DNA of 64,000 nucleotides from Ehretia macrophylla (taxonomy: Eukaryota; Streptophyta; Magnoliopsida; Boraginales; Ehretiaceae): assembly GCA_037974665.1 (NCBI GenBank), contig CM075773.1, positions 62,774,763-62,838,762 of the forward strand, in the 5' to 3' direction. Positions 1-13,100 of the stretch are shown piece by piece. Both the position numbers and the translations under genes were made by a program. How positions within the stretch are numbered: the stretch's first letter is position 1; each line of letters begins with the position of its first letter. The notes under the pieces are model-generated. The model saw only the letters and a list, made by a program, of their open reading frames with translations. It searched no databases and was not told where the DNA came from.

Positions 1-54
1 GCTTCTTACAATAAGTCTAAAATTATAGAATTAAAGTAATATAATATTTCAACA
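1..54 (-). repeat. 3' LTR of the Copia element, partial
   Basis: The terminal sequence at 54 going left (TGTTGAAATATTATATTAC on the minus strand) matches the start of the LTR at 4879. Only the first 54 bases of this LTR are inside the window. Confidence 0.85.
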
Positions 55-61
55 CTCCCTC

Positions 62-3000
62 TCAAGTTGGGGCGAAGATATCAATGAGCCTGAGATTGAC
101 AAGAGCTGATTGGAGAAGTGACGGTCCAATTGACTTAGTGAACATATCAGCAGCCTGCTCGGATGATGTAACAAAATAAGGCGTGATCACCCCTGAGCGA
201 ACTTTCTCTCGAATGAAATGAATATCAACCTCGATGTGTTTTGTCCTCTCATGAAGGATTGAGTCAGAGGACAACATAATCGCAGATTTATTATCACAGA
301 ACAAGGTAGACGAGTCTGTTACCGAAAACCCCAACTCAGTCAGAAGATAACGTAACCAAAGAAGTTCACATGTTCCTTGGGCCATAGCACGGTACTCAGC
401 TTCAGCAGAAGATCGCGAGACAACTGCTTGCTTTTTACTTTTCCATGAGATAAGGTGATTGCCACGAAAAGTACACATCCCCGAGGTAGAACGCCTATCA
501 GTCTTTGACCCTGCATAATCAGCATCAGTGTAACAAGACAATCCCTCTTGTACACCCGTTGCATAGAAGAGACCAAGACCAGGAGAAGATTTAAGATACC
601 GGAGGATATGATAAACAGCATCCAGATGAGAGGTACGAGGTGCATGCATGAATTGACTTACCATACTCACTGCATAGGTAAGGTCAGGCCTTGTGTTAGT
701 CAAGTAGATAAGCCGACCCACAAGTCTTTGATATATTGATGGCTCAACTAACAATTCCCCTGATTCTGCTGTCAATTTAAGATTAGGGTCCATAGGAGTG
801 GAGGCAGGTCGACAACCTAGCATACCCGTATCTTGAAGAAGATCCAATGCATACTTTCTTTGTGATAAATATATACCCTGGTAATTTCGAGCTACCTCAA
901 TACCAAGGAAGTATCGGAGCATACCCAAATCCTTAATGTCAAAGATTGTCCCAAGGTCTTGCTTCACTTGGACAATTCCCTGAGTGTCATCTCCAGTAAT
1001 GATAATGTCGTCTATATAAACTGAGATAATGATACATCTACCTTGAGGATGACGTCGAACAAAGCATGTATGATCTGAATGACACTGAATAAACCCCATA
1101 GTAAAGACCACATCACTAAAATGATTGAACCAAGCTCGAGGGGATTGTTTAAGCCCATAGAGAGATTTATGAAGGCGACAAACTTTCTCAGAATACTCCC
1201 CCTGAGCCCGAAAACCTGGTGGAGGATCCATGTAAATAGTCTCAAAAAGATCACCATTAAGAAAGGCATTCTTCACATCCGTGAAGAGGCCAATAATGAG
1301 AAACAACCAAGGAGACCAGGAGTCGAACAGTAGTTAATTTGGGAACAGGAGCAAATGTGGCACCAAAGTCCTTGCCTGGGACTTGAGTAAAGCCTTTAGG
1401 GACAAGACGTGCCTTATACCGATCAATGGTGCCGTCAGCAAGATATTTCACACTAAACACCCACTTGCACCCAACTGTCCGTTCACCAACTGGAAGATCA
1501 ACCAACTCCCACGTCTGATTCTGTTGCAGGGCATCCATCTCTGTTTTCATAGCAGCCACCCATAAAGGATTCTGGAGAGCCTCATGGACGGAGCGAGGAA
1601 TAGAGACTAAATCAACCTGACTAAGGAAAGATTTATACTGATCGGAGAGACCCTGAAATGACACAAATTTGGCAATAGGATGATTAGTACTACATGAAGG
1701 CAAAAAACGGGAAGGGGGACGCCATTCACGAGTGGGGTAACGAGAAGGTGCAGGTTCAGGGACCAAGGGAGAATAAGGGTTACCTGAATCCGGAGAAGAA
1801 TCTAACAGTGGAGCTGGAGCACGAGGACGCCAAGAGTAAACTTGTAATGGAACTGGAGAGGAACCGAATGAGAGAGTATTATTGGAGCTAGATGGTAGTT
1901 CAGTAGTAGGCTGAGATGTGTGAAGAATAGGAACTGGACGAGGTAAAGGAGGGTCCTCTGCAGAAAGTACCTCAGGGAGTTGCTCTAAGGAAGAAGCAGA
2001 GAAGAAAGGGACAGTCTCAAGGAATGTGGCATCTATCGAGTGGTGAAAGTGGCGAGTCACAGGATCATAGCACTTATATCCTTTAGACATGGAAGAATAT
2101 CTAAGAAAGACACAACGTATAGCTTTATCATCTAGCTTAGTGCGGGTCAGGCTGCGATTTTGAACAAAGCATGTACAACCAAAGACTCGTGGGAGAAGAG
2201 GAAATAGGACAGTATTTGGTCGGAGAATATGTAAGGGTGTTTGACCTTGGAGGACACGACTAGGGGTACGATTGATGATGTATGCAGCGGTGAGTACAGC
2301 TAGGTGCCAGAAATATTTCGGGACATTCATACCAGATAGAAGACATCGGACCATAAACATAATGTGGCGGTTCTTTTGTTCTGCCACACCATTCTGTTCA
2401 GGTGTGTAAGGGCAGGTAAGTTGTTGAAGAATCCTTTTTTTATTGAGTTCGGCCCAAAAGTCGTTGGTTAGGTATTTTCTGCCATTATCAGACCTAATAT
2501 TCTCTGCCATTTGAAGGAAGTGAGTGAAATGAGTGAAGACTTCAGATTTTTTCTTCATTAGGTAGACCCAAGTACACCGACTATAATCATCTATGAATGC
2601 CACATAGTAACGATGTTCAGAAGGGACCGTGACAAGAGAGAGACCCCAAATATCATAGTGAACAAGATCAAAAATACATGGAGCTTGATGCATGTGAGGA
2701 ATATATGTAGTGCGAGTATGTTTTGACAATTCGCAAGTCACACAATTAAACTTAAAATCCTCGCATGCTTTTTTAAAAGGTGGAAATAACCAACATAAAT
2801 ATTGAAAGTTTGCATGTCCTAGACGAGCATGTCACAAATCTAAATTTTGGATAGAACCAATAGGAGTGTCAAAAACTGGAGACATAGAAGCATGGAGACT
2901 TGATGAGGGTACTGTAGAGGTTGGAAGTTCTCCAAAATAGTAAAGTCCATTGTGCTCATATCCTGTGCCAAAAATCTTCTTCGAAGTTAGGTCCTGCAAG

Positions 3001-3495
3001 AAGCAACGGTCAAGCAAGAAGACAAATGTACAGTGAAAACTCTTGCAAAGACGACTGCCAGACTAATTATAAGCAAAGTTGGGGACATAGTAAACAGAGC
3101 GAAGAGTAATATCTAAGGATAAACAGGCATCTCCTTGACAACAGATAGGAATAGACGTTCCATCAACAATTTGAATCGATTGATTTATGGAAGTGACAGG
3201 AGAAGAAAAAACAGAAAGCTCACCAGTGATATGATTATTGGCCCCGGAATCTAAAATCCAGAATCCAAGATGGTTAGTCTGACTTACCATGAAGTGCGGC
3301 AAGAGTTCCTGTAGCAAGGGCAGCCGTGGGGCCAAATGGTGAAGTGAGGCCCAGGTGGAGTTGAAGTTGAGCAATCTGAGCTTGAAGCTGACTATAATCC
3401 GATTGGGCCAAGACTAAATCTGTTGAGGCTGAAGGGGGTGCTGATTCGGCTACAACCCTAATACGAGGAGCTCTTTTTTTTTTGTCCACCACCAC
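62..3495 (-). pseudogene. Copia pol polyprotein (protease, integrase, reverse transcriptase, RNase H), broken
   Basis: Domains in order along the minus strand. Aspartic protease has DSGANNHIT near 3230. The GAG-pre-integrase segment has HARLGH near 2820. The integrase core has HYDIWG, IDDYSR, RSDNG and PEQNGVAEQKNRH; the spacing before RSDNG looks short, so a small deletion is likely. Reverse transcriptase has CKWVFSVKY, then DVKNAFLNGDL and the catalytic YIDDI near 1010. RNase H has TDADYAGS, SSAEAEYRA and DNKSAI, ending at a stop at 62-64 next to the purine tract. Visible breaks are a stop at 3065, a TGA in place of the expected tryptophan codon at 2834-2832, and a frameshift near 1257-1306 inside reverse transcriptase. 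The RNase H end is one open frame of 414 codons. Confidence 0.92.
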
Positions 3496-3541
3496 GGTTG
3501 TTAGAGTATTGTTGCTTCAATTCAGGATGTAGAATAAAACA

Positions 3542-4348
3542 TCAGTCAATGAGGTGACCAATCTTCCGACAATGTTGGCAATAAGGACGGGTACTAGTTT
3601 GTCGAAAACCGGAAGGAGCAGCAAATGCCATCTAGTCCGGAATAGAAGGAGTGGACTTGGGTGCAAGAAGTAGACGTCTTCGTTCATCACCATCTATAGT
3701 TGCAAATGTCTCATATAGAGATGGAAAAGGAGATGTATTTAAAATCTGAGTCCGAAGATTCTCGAATTCAGGTTTTAAACCCATCAAGAACTGATAAGTC
3801 CGACGATGATCAAGACGTTTAGACTCAACCTCAGCATCATTCGGGAAGTCACTCAAAGGTTCATATTGGGCTAGTTCTTCCCATCTAGTTTGAAGGTACC
3901 CAAAATAATTCGCAACAGACAGTCCTAAAGTAGCCTGAGAAGCATGAGAAATTTCCCGGTAAAGCTCGAAGATTCGAGAATCATGACATGCATGGGCATA
4001 CATCTTTGTCAGGGCAGTCCATAGATCATGAACCGTCTCGTGATACATAAACATATTATAAATCCGAGCCTCCATGGAATTGAACATCCAACTCAAAATA
4101 ATACAATTGTCTGCATCCCAGTGAGCATAATCAGGATCAGTTTCTTTCGGCTTTTTCTCCTTGCTTAAAATCCATCCAATTTTTCGTTTTCCACCAAGAT
4201 AAAGACAGAACGAATGGGACCAAGCATGAAAATTTTTCCCCTTCAATAATACACTAATGACTCGTTGTGTAGGGGCATTAGGTTCCCGAGAGAGATCTAC
4301 ACGAGTCACAGTGGTAGACTGATTTTCTATCTTGTCAGTAGGTGCCAT
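3542..4348 (-). pseudogene. Copia gag (capsid/nucleocapsid), broken
   Basis: Gag-like protein beginning MAPTDKIENQ at 4348. It has the Copia capsid signature KNFHAWSHSF followed by W-rich and LWTAL-type motifs, and the closing LMGLKPEFENLRTQIL stretch. The frame meets a TAG at 3634-3632. It then continues in the same frame into a CX2CX4HX4C zinc knuckle (CQHCRKIGH), which contains a second stop at 3544-3542 just before its last cysteine. A homopolymer near 3474-3483 shifts the frame towards protease. In an intact element this protein would package the RNA; here it is a relic. Confidence 0.85.
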
Positions 4349-4618
4349 TAATAAACGACGATGATAGAAACAGCCGAACACTCGGCAACCTTCACAATAG
4401 GCAACTAAGGAATAAAGTGGCTATTTCTTACCACATCAGAGAAGAAAAGGGCTTAAACCAACAAAAAATCATGAAAGAATCAGACAAAAAGGAAAATATA
4501 AAGTGAATTTTGGTCATTGTGGTAAGAAATCTGAGTTTGGATGGCAGTGGAAGGGGAAAAAAAAAAACTGATGAACAGTGATATATGGTGGAGAAGGCAT
4601 GAACAGTAAGCAGATTTT

Positions 4619-4651
<33 letters not shown>

Positions 4652-4673
4652 ATATTGTTGGCTCTAGATACCA

Positions 4674-4879
4674 AGAAGAAAGTAATGTGAAACAATGTAA
4701 TTCATTGATGATACAATTTGTGTTTCTACATTGTGATTTATATAGGCCTAAAAGGAGTAGACAACATTCCATAATTTATAGAGTAAATTGCTCTTTACAA
4801 CAAGCCTAAATTCATGGAGCAAATTACTCCTTACAACAAGCTTAAAATTATGGAATTAAAGTAATATAATATTTCAACA
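4674..4879 (-). repeat. 5' LTR of the Copia element
   Basis: About 206 bp, bounded by TGTTG at 4879 and by the primer-binding site at 4673. It carries an internal near-repeat of the phrase TTGTTGTAAAGAGCAATTT / TTGTTGTAAGGAGTAATTT and a TATA-like TATATAAATC on the minus strand near 4738. Beyond the primer-binding site is an untranslated leader with a T/TG microsatellite (about 4617-4651). Confidence 0.8.
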
Positions 4880-5162
4880 GTAAGCTTCTGTGAATGTTGT
4901 TGAAACACATGAAATCAGCGAACAAGATAGAAATAGTGCAGTTTGGAATTGCAGTGCCAAGAATCAGTGTCTTTCTTCATAGTTTAGACATCGAAAGTTT
5001 TGAAACTCTGGAGCATGCACAGTATTACCAACAAGGTTATGCCATTCACATCATCTGCAACCCCATTCAAAACAAGAGCAACATCCCAGATGTTCATGTC
5101 CTTAAGAAAGCACCATTAGAAAAATATGCTTTATGTAGTAAAATATCCTATCTCAAAGAAAG
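4880..5162. other. Unassigned flank between Copia and hAT elements
   Basis: An open frame runs over 4894-5238 on the plus strand, but its last part is inside the hAT element. Its protein matches no family I recognise and shows no splice sites or codon signature that I trust. The segment may be part of a long upstream intron of PIG-O. Confidence 0.4.
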
Positions 5163-5170
5163 CATCTTGG

Positions 5171-6148
5171 TGGGGATGGCAATGGGTCGGTTATTCGCGG
5201 TTTTTGCCAAAACCAAAACCAAAACCAAAACCGTTTAGCAAACCGAAAACTAAAAATCGAAAACCGAAACCAAAACCTAAAACCGATAGGTTTAGAAATT
5301 GTTATCCAAAACCGATACCGACAGGTTTAAAAAAACCGCGATTATCCGAATCCAAAACCAATTATCTAAAACAAATTAATTTAAATAGAAAATCACCAAA
5401 AATTTATATAAAAAAAACTTAAATTAAATGTAAAAAAAAAACCTAAAATTAACAATAAAATGCACCATTACATGTTCTGTAATTTCTCACACACATAAAT
5501 ACATATAGGTACATACATACAAACAGATGCATACACAAACAAGATGACAAGGATATTTTCACCCCAAGCTAATTACAATATCCTAAATAACTTTGAAAAG
5601 ATGACAGGGAAGAAAAAAATTGAAGCAAAATATGAATCCTAGAACAAACGTGCATGAATCCCTCAATATTATCAAATAAACAACACAATAGAAATACCAA
5701 TTCATAAAATCTAGCTAAAGTTAACACTAAAATGCATTATTACTTTCTTTTGTTCTAAGCATACCAAGAAGAATGGGATGTGTGTGAAAAATGGTGCGAA
5801 CCAACAAAGTGGGTGTGTGCTCTATTTGTGTTGTGACATAGTTGTTTGAGAATGTTGTGTGAAAAAAATGGTGTTCGTGTGTGTGAGAGAGAGAGAAGAA
5901 AGAGAAAAGTAGGGTTAAAGGAAATGGGAAAGGAAAAGGGAAAGGGAAAGGGAAAGGGAAAGGTATTCGTGTGTGAGTGTGAGAAAGAGAAGCGAGAGAA
6001 AAATGGGGTGCAACGGACAAGGAAAGAAAAAAAGAAAGATTCGAGTATCAAGATTTATCTTTTGTATTAAAAGACAAAATTGTCCTTTAACTTGTGAAAA
6101 TATTTCAGGGACCTATATATATATATATATATATATATTTATAAAATT

Positions 6149-6180
<32 letters not shown>

Positions 6181-6369
6181 TAATTTAATAATCGGGTTTC
6201 GGGTTTCAGTTTTTTTTATCATCAAAAACCAAAACCTATCGGTTTACCCGTCGGTTATCACTTATAAAACCCAAAACCTAATGGATTCCCCATTAGTTTT
6301 TGTTATCGGGTTTTTATCGGGCGGATACCCATCGGTTTCGAATAGAACGGATACCCGTTGCCATCCCTA
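5171..6369. mobile_element. Non-autonomous hAT element, 1199 bp, perfect 8-bp target duplication
   Basis: The termini are inverted: GGGGATGGCAATGGGT on the left and, read in reverse, AGGGATGGCAACGGGT on the right. They are flanked by identical 8-bp copies of CATCTTGG at 5163-5170 and 6370-6377. An 8-bp duplication and GGGATGGCAA-type ends are typical of plant hAT elements. Both subterminal regions are packed with short motifs: AAAACCAAAACC and ACCGAAAACC on the left, and GGGTTTCGGGTTT, TATCGGGTTT on the right. Such arrays are commonly transposase-binding sites. The middle holds a GGGAAA array (about 5937-5963) and AT dinucleotide tracts (about 6115-6137, 6160-6177). No transposase is encoded. 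Confidence 0.93.
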
Positions 6370-6377
6370 CATCTTGG

Positions 6378-7162
6378 TTTATCTCAACATTTAAAAAGAA
6401 GCAAAAACAATCTTTATTATAGTGGTAAGACTAGTAACTAAAGTGAACCATTTGCAGATTGTGAACATATGATGCTGAAAAACACTAAATGATACAGCCC
6501 CAAAGATGAGGAAGCATTACTGCTCCGTAACCAGCAAAAACCCTTAAGGTTCCGTTCAATCAATCTTTTAGGTAGTGCAGTGTTAAACACCAGTCTGCTA
6601 TATATTACCTTCGTGTAGCCAAGTTTTCTTACTTTTTAGCTAGTCCATAGCTGAGTAGGGTTTCAAAATCAAGTATTTCAATTCAGGGAGTGATCGTTAC
6701 CTCTAATGAGATTCAACTGCAAGGAACAATTATTGATATCTGAATTGGCGTATTGGGGCTTAAATTTGTCATCCATATTTCAGATCAAAGTAGAAGAGAC
6801 ATTGTCAAATAATCTACTCCTCTATCATGCGATTACCATCTTAGTCTGAGCCTGATGCCCGGTCGGTTCGAAGATTTTAAGTTCAGATTGTTTTATCCAT
6901 AGTCAGGACATTAGTAACAGTTTAGCCTTGCTTCAAATTATTATGCACTATGAGTACACCTGCATTCAACTGCTCATAGTATTCTTATCATGACATAATT
7001 GTTTGCCATTATCTATTCTCTCCACCACAACCCCAACAAATAAAAAATAAAAAATAAAGGAAGAAAAATGGTAGAAATAGAATTTAATATTGAAGATCTT
7101 ATGAATAATATATGTTGATATTCTTTTAGCATTTTGTGGTGGGCTGATGTTGCGTGTTTCAG
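6378..7162. other. Non-coding sequence, probably PIG-O intron
   Basis: No exon recognisable by conserved PIG-O residues was found here. The stretch ends in a T-rich tract and AG at 7161-7162, which serves as the acceptor for the first visible PIG-O exon. The exons encoding the N-terminal phosphodiesterase half are therefore absent, or lie left of the window. Confidence 0.55.
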
Positions 7163-10100
7163 GATCATGCTGGGCATATATCTGGTGTTGATTCTGCATC
7201 AATGATAGAAAAGCTGGAGCAGTACAATGGAATATTAGAGGTAATTCTCTTTAACTTGTGAGTGATAAAAGTAAAAATGAGATGCAAATGATAGAGACCG
7301 TTAGCATTTCACTTCCCTATCTTCTGGGAATTAAGTAGATCTATTATTTGCATTTAGTCATCGGTAACAAGTTGGTTTTGGCAGACAGCGTCTCTTGGAT
7401 GAGTTTCAAATAATTCTATATCCAAATTGTAGTTATCAGATGTGCACTCAGTACTTCACAAATAATTTGAACTCAAGCTTGAGACTAAAATTTGCTGCTG
7501 GCTGTCTACAACCTGATACCTCCATCCCTTGTGTCAGCTAGAAAATATCTACTTGCCTTCTGATGGGATTTTTTGTTTTAACTGAATAGAACACTGTATG
7601 TAACTTCTCGAAAAAAATAACACTGTATTATGTAGTTCATATCTGTTTATCTCTCATGCTGTCTTGATGATTAAATAGCCACTTGTTTACTTCAGAATGT
7701 TGTTGAAGTGCTCGAGAGCCAGAGTGGACCTGGTGGCTTACACCAAAATACTTTGCTTCTCGTGATGGGCGATCATGGGCAAACTGTCAATGGTGATCAT
7801 GGTGGAGGGAGTGCTGAAGAGGTGTGCTATTCACTAATATCTTTTTTGATACTCCCACTGATACAAAATACTTTGTTAAACTAAGGAAATGCAATGTGCA
7901 GGTTGAAACAGCAGTTTTTGCACTCAGTTTGAAGAAGCCTCCGTCTTGCTTATCATCAGAAACCGAAACCTCATCTTGTCAAGTAGATGCGGTATATTTT
8001 GCTCTTTCTTGAGAATACTTTTATCCTTATTAAACAATGTTTTGTATTCCAGGGGCGGATTCAGGAATTCAATATAGGGGGGACCGAGATTCAGTTAAAA
8101 AAAATAATATTACATATTTTAAACACAAACACATGTAAAAAATATTATTTAACAAAATAACATAAGATTATGTGAAGTAATATTTACCTATTCTGCCAAT
8201 AATATTACATATTTACATTTGTATAAATATCAGATACAAAAGGTTGTTCACTATATTCTGAATCAACATCCAAATCTTTTCTTTTAAAGACTGAATAAAT
8301 TGTTTGACTTATTCATACTTTATCTTGAAAATAAATTTAACATTAATTAGAATAGTTAAATACATGAATGTGATAAATCTGATTTTAATTAATTATGCAC
8401 ATAAATATATCCAATAAAAAATATTACGTATACAAAAAGTCTCTTAAATTTATCAGGTATAAAGAAATTCTAAAATTATTTAGCCTAAAAATAAATAAAT
8501 GAAGCAAACTAAAATATATCAACAAAAGTACCTATTTATTATAAAACTTTGACCATAAAAATATTACCAAACGGAAAAAATACATTCCAAAATATTACTA
8601 CAAGAAGTATTTCAGACAAAATTTCTTACCTTAATCTCTTTGTTAGTTTGTGAGTCAAAATATTCACCTTCTAGAAACACAAAAAATGACATTAAGAAAA
8701 AAAATAATGCATAAAATTACTTGGAAATAAATTTAACTATAATATAAACTTTTATTGATAATATGTTGCTCACTTACTTTAGCATTGTGTGTTTTCTAAA
8801 AAAATAAAAGAGAAGATTCAAGATAGTACCTGATTAAAAATCCATTGCCTCGTTAGAATTGATGAATTGGGGCTGTGTGAAAACTCAGAAAACTTCCAAT
8901 TACAGGGGTTTACGGGGATGGGGTTGGTAGTGGCATAGCTCACAAGTGTTTTTCTCTTTGTCTTTTATGTGGACCGTAAAGCTAAAGTGAATTTAATTAA
9001 CAAAAATAAAGCTAAAGTGAATTTTTATTTTTACCATTTTATACAATTAAACCTGACAAATGATTGTTTGTTGTCGTCATATACAATAACAAGCTCAAAC
9101 AAACAAAATTGGGGGGACCAGACACATTTTTTTGAAAAAATGTAACTAATTTTCTTTTAAAAAATAAAATATTGGGGGGCCCGGGCTCCCCCGGTCCCCC
9201 CCCTAAAACCGCCTCTGCTGTATTCTTTTCACAGGGTTTTTAGGTAGGGGGGAGACAATTGAAATGAAATGGTATGGCAAAAATGTTGGAACATAATTTG
9301 ATATCTCTGGTAGTTGTGCTATTCCATTAGACTAAATGGTATTAAACTTCCTAATATATTATGCTCAAGCACGGGAATATTTTTTTGTGGCTGCTGTTTT
9401 GACCCCTTATGAAATTTAGGTAAACCTTATTTTGTTAGATTATAACCCCTTGACGTTTTTCATGTGTGATTTTTGTTAGCTATCCTTCTAGAATCATGGA
9501 TCTGGCTTAAACAGACATGGCAGATGGCTATGTTTGTGGGTAGTAATAATCGAATGTTTTGAATTGATCGAATCCCATTATTCTCTGTGGGGGAGGGGGA
9601 GGGGTGGGGGGGGTTGGGGGGGGGGGCGGTGACTTAAGCCAAACTGATACTTCTGATTTGGTTTATGAGTTGTGCAAATAGACAGAGCTTAGCTAATGGC
9701 TTTAATCTTGTTTTATTAGTATATACTAATATTGTAACTGCTAAATTATCATGTACTGTTCATGCATGAACTGGGAATTGTGATGTTGGTGCTGATCCTG
9801 CCATTCAACCTTTTTGTGGGTGCTCCCAGGAATAGTATCTCTCTCTGTCTATTCAAAGATCTGAGACAGCTAGTTAAGTTGGTGACATTGGTTCCTCATC
9901 CCCACTCTCCTATCTCTCTCACCCCTGGTTGGGCTCTGGCTTAGTGTGATTAAACTGTGAATCGAGTCAGGAAGAAGAAGTCCAGCTCCTGGCTTTAAAG
10001 AAGAGAAGAAAGACCTGGCTTCAAGGGAAATGCCATTGATTACAAAACTACCTTATACATTGGTTAAATTTGTTTTTAGAGACAAGGAGGGGGGCAACGG

Positions 10101-13100
10101 AATTTAAGTTAGGTCAACATTTGGAGGCTTCTCTGGCATTAGTCAACAAATGGCTTTAGACAGCCTTAAGTCGAATTGGTGAAGTTGGGAAGAGCAAGGC
10201 GAGGAAGTTGTCAAGAAGGAATCCATTATGTAGCTGAGTAAATAAAAGGGTAAAGAAGATCGGTAAAGTACAATATAGAGAGGAGAATAAGAGTGCAAAA
10301 GATCATCTATCTAGACAATAGAAGATCGGTATTGATAAGGCAAGTTTGCATCCAATTCTTCCTTTGGCAGTAGGTGGCCCAGGCCAAGTGTTGAGGATTG
10401 CATTACTTGATGTAAATTGATGTATCCACCTTTCATATAACAAAGTTTTGTTTTCTTTGAAAGCTGTGAAGCAAATGACACCCCATTCATTGAGCCCCTT
10501 ATCATTTTGTCGGGAACAATGCATTATCCCACTCTGGAAGATCAATGAATCAGTTTGCTTTTGGCATGTAGTTAATGAGAGAAGTAATGATGGCTACCAA
10601 ATACACTTGTTTTAATTATCCATCCTGGAAAATATAAACATAAGACATATTAGCTTGGTTTTAGCATATCATATATAATTAGGGGCTTGTTAAAACTTAG
10701 AACTGAGATATAAAATCTAAATTCTAAATATGAAGTACTGAGCACTTCTAAGTAAATTTTTAAAAATGAGGATTGTTCAATTGTCAAATCAAATATGAGC
10801 CCTAATGTTAGGTTCCTGTTTAGTTAGCGTTCCGTTCAACTTTAGGGCTTTATCATCTTTCCAGTTTTATTCTTTTGCCAATAAAAAGTCACATTTCATG
10901 CTCTACTTAGAAGACAAGTTGAGCTTCTGCATTCTAAAATTGGATATTATGATTTTAATTTTAATAGTCGGAGATTGATAATTGCTTACTCTTATTTTTT
11001 CTTTTATTTATTTTTATCATTCTTTTACACTCTAAGCGCCATCATTCCATTATTGTATTCCTTCTTAATCCACTTTTTAGTTACCCCTTTCCCATAGTTT
11101 CATGGTACAACTCATTTATTCCCAAGGTAATTAGCAGAATTCTCTACTATGCACAATATTAGCATAGTAGCTCAATTCTGGATGCCTTTGTTCTTGTAAA
11201 TGGGTATAATAATATTCTTCCACTGTGCATCAGATATCTTCTTCCGCTGTAGAATAGCATTTAACATGTTTTGTGAGCCAAGTTATACCCTCGTCATTCC
11301 TGCATCTCCAACATCAATAGAAATACCATCCAGTTCGACAACCTTTTCGGTCTTCATCTTTTTGGTGCCTCCTAACCTCTTCTTCCTATTCACCAATAGA
11401 CCATAAAGTTTAGATCCCCATCTGAGCTATTGAGTTTCCCCCAAGTGTCAATTAGCCTGAGGTTCCATCCGAAAACCAATTGGATTCTCCAACACCAAGT
11501 TATATCATTAGCGGCATCCTTGTACAGCTCTATCTTAATGCACTTCATTTAAATCCCTAGCCCTTTCCCCAGTTTTTGTGAGCTTGAATACCTCTTTTTC
11601 TCCTTCTTTTGTGTCAAGTCGACTGTATAAATCTTCATATGCCTATGCTTTAGCCTCGCTAACTGCATTTTTAGCTTCCTTTTTGGCTGCTTTATATCTT
11701 CGTATTCTCTCTGTTATGGTCCTTTTGTAAAGCCTTATAGCATTCCCTCTTAGCTTTTATCTTGTCTGGGACTCCCTTGCTCCATCAATATGACTCTTGC
11801 TAGGGCATGAACCCCATTTAGATTCTCCTAAAACTTCTATTCCTACTTTTCTGATACCATCTGTCACTTGACCCCACATATCATTAGCACTCCCATTGAC
11901 CTCCCAAATACTTTCCTTTAATGGTTGCTCTAAAAATGATATTTGCTTCTCACCTTTAAATTCTACGTTTTAGTCATCGAGGACTTGTACACCTTCCTTT
12001 TCCATTCTTTACAGCCCTGATTTTAGAAAATACCTTTTCCTATATCTCTATATGTTTCTTGCAGTTTTTCTTACTATGATAGTTTTTCTTCATTTCTTCC
12101 AGGAAGGGAGGAAATTGTGCATTAGCTCCTTCCAACAGGTGAGTACATTGTTTTTTGGACTGAGAATTACTTTCCTAACATTTCACCACCACCCCAAGAA
12201 AATGAACTCACTCCAGTCAATTTTTACAGCTTGATTTTGCAGCGACAGTGTCTGCTCTACTTGGTGTTCCCTTTCCTTTTGGAAGGTGCAGTGTAAAAGT
12301 TTGATCTAGATTTGTGGCTTTCTCCTATTACTTTTGGACAACTACTGTATAGATACTCTATCATGGTGTAGCAACTAGAAACTATCTGCTGTCATATTTA
12401 CTTATTGTGGAAAAGGAATTATATGTTCGTTTTATAGGTTTTCTCTCTCTTATTAATATTATCATGTGGACTAAGTGTTGGTCTGTAAAGTAATCCATTT
12501 GGAGAATTTCAATTCCCAGCAGATGTATCATGCCTCGAGTAGAAAAAAATAATTGATCTGTAAGTGCATGTGTATTGATTGTCTTCATTGTACTCTTTGA
12601 CTTCATTGTTTGGGTTGGTTTACCATTAACACATGTGTTTTTCGGATGTCTGAGGATAGAATTTGAAGAAAACTTAACATATTGCATTGTTTCTGGCCTG
12701 CTCTTTTTATATCCTTTTTTCCCTTTTCATTTTCTTGTTAGAATTCTTCAAATTTTAGTAGTTGGAACTCCTATGTCCAGAAGACCAAGACTATAATATT
12801 GAGCTTGCTTGCACTATTGAAATCATCTTGTCTCTGCAAGTCTAATCGTAAAAATGTTTAGAAACAAAACTTGCATGTGGATTCCAGGATTGAATTGGGA
12901 CTAGGAATCAGGAAATATTTTAAGCTGATTAACATGTTACTTGAAATATCTGAACTGTAATTTCTGGAAAGAAAATTCATGAAACTGACGATTTGATATG
13001 TGATATATTTTAATGTAAGGGGTGATGTATCTTACATTATATCAATCGAGTAATCTGTTTGGAACACTGCACCTTGCACGCAGTCATCAGGACTTTTTCT

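Larger units (their letters stand above)
1..4879 (-). mobile_element. Ty1/Copia LTR retrotransposon, decayed, 3' LTR cut by window edge
   Basis: The element reads on the minus strand, so its 5' end is at 4879. The 5' LTR (4674-4879) starts TGTTGAAATATT. The same start recurs at 54 going left, where the 3' LTR begins and runs out of the window. A primer-binding site resembling the initiator-methionine tRNA type (TGGTATCTAGAGC, with one extra base) lies at 4661-4673. A purine tract (GAGAGGGAG) abuts the 3' LTR at about 55-68. The gag, protease, integrase, reverse transcriptase and RNase H order is that of Copia. Several stops and frameshifts show that it cannot encode its own proteins. The outer target duplication cannot be checked because the left LTR is incomplete. 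Confidence 0.95.

Noticed and set aside
4480-4772. Two minus-strand frames with HTHTHTH runs
   Set aside because: Produced by the TG microsatellite in the Copia leader; no coding evidence.
5755-6179. Several overlapping open frames rich in S/H/F or K/R, on both strands
   Set aside because: They are simple-sequence translations of the GGGAAA and AT arrays inside the hAT element, with no family features.
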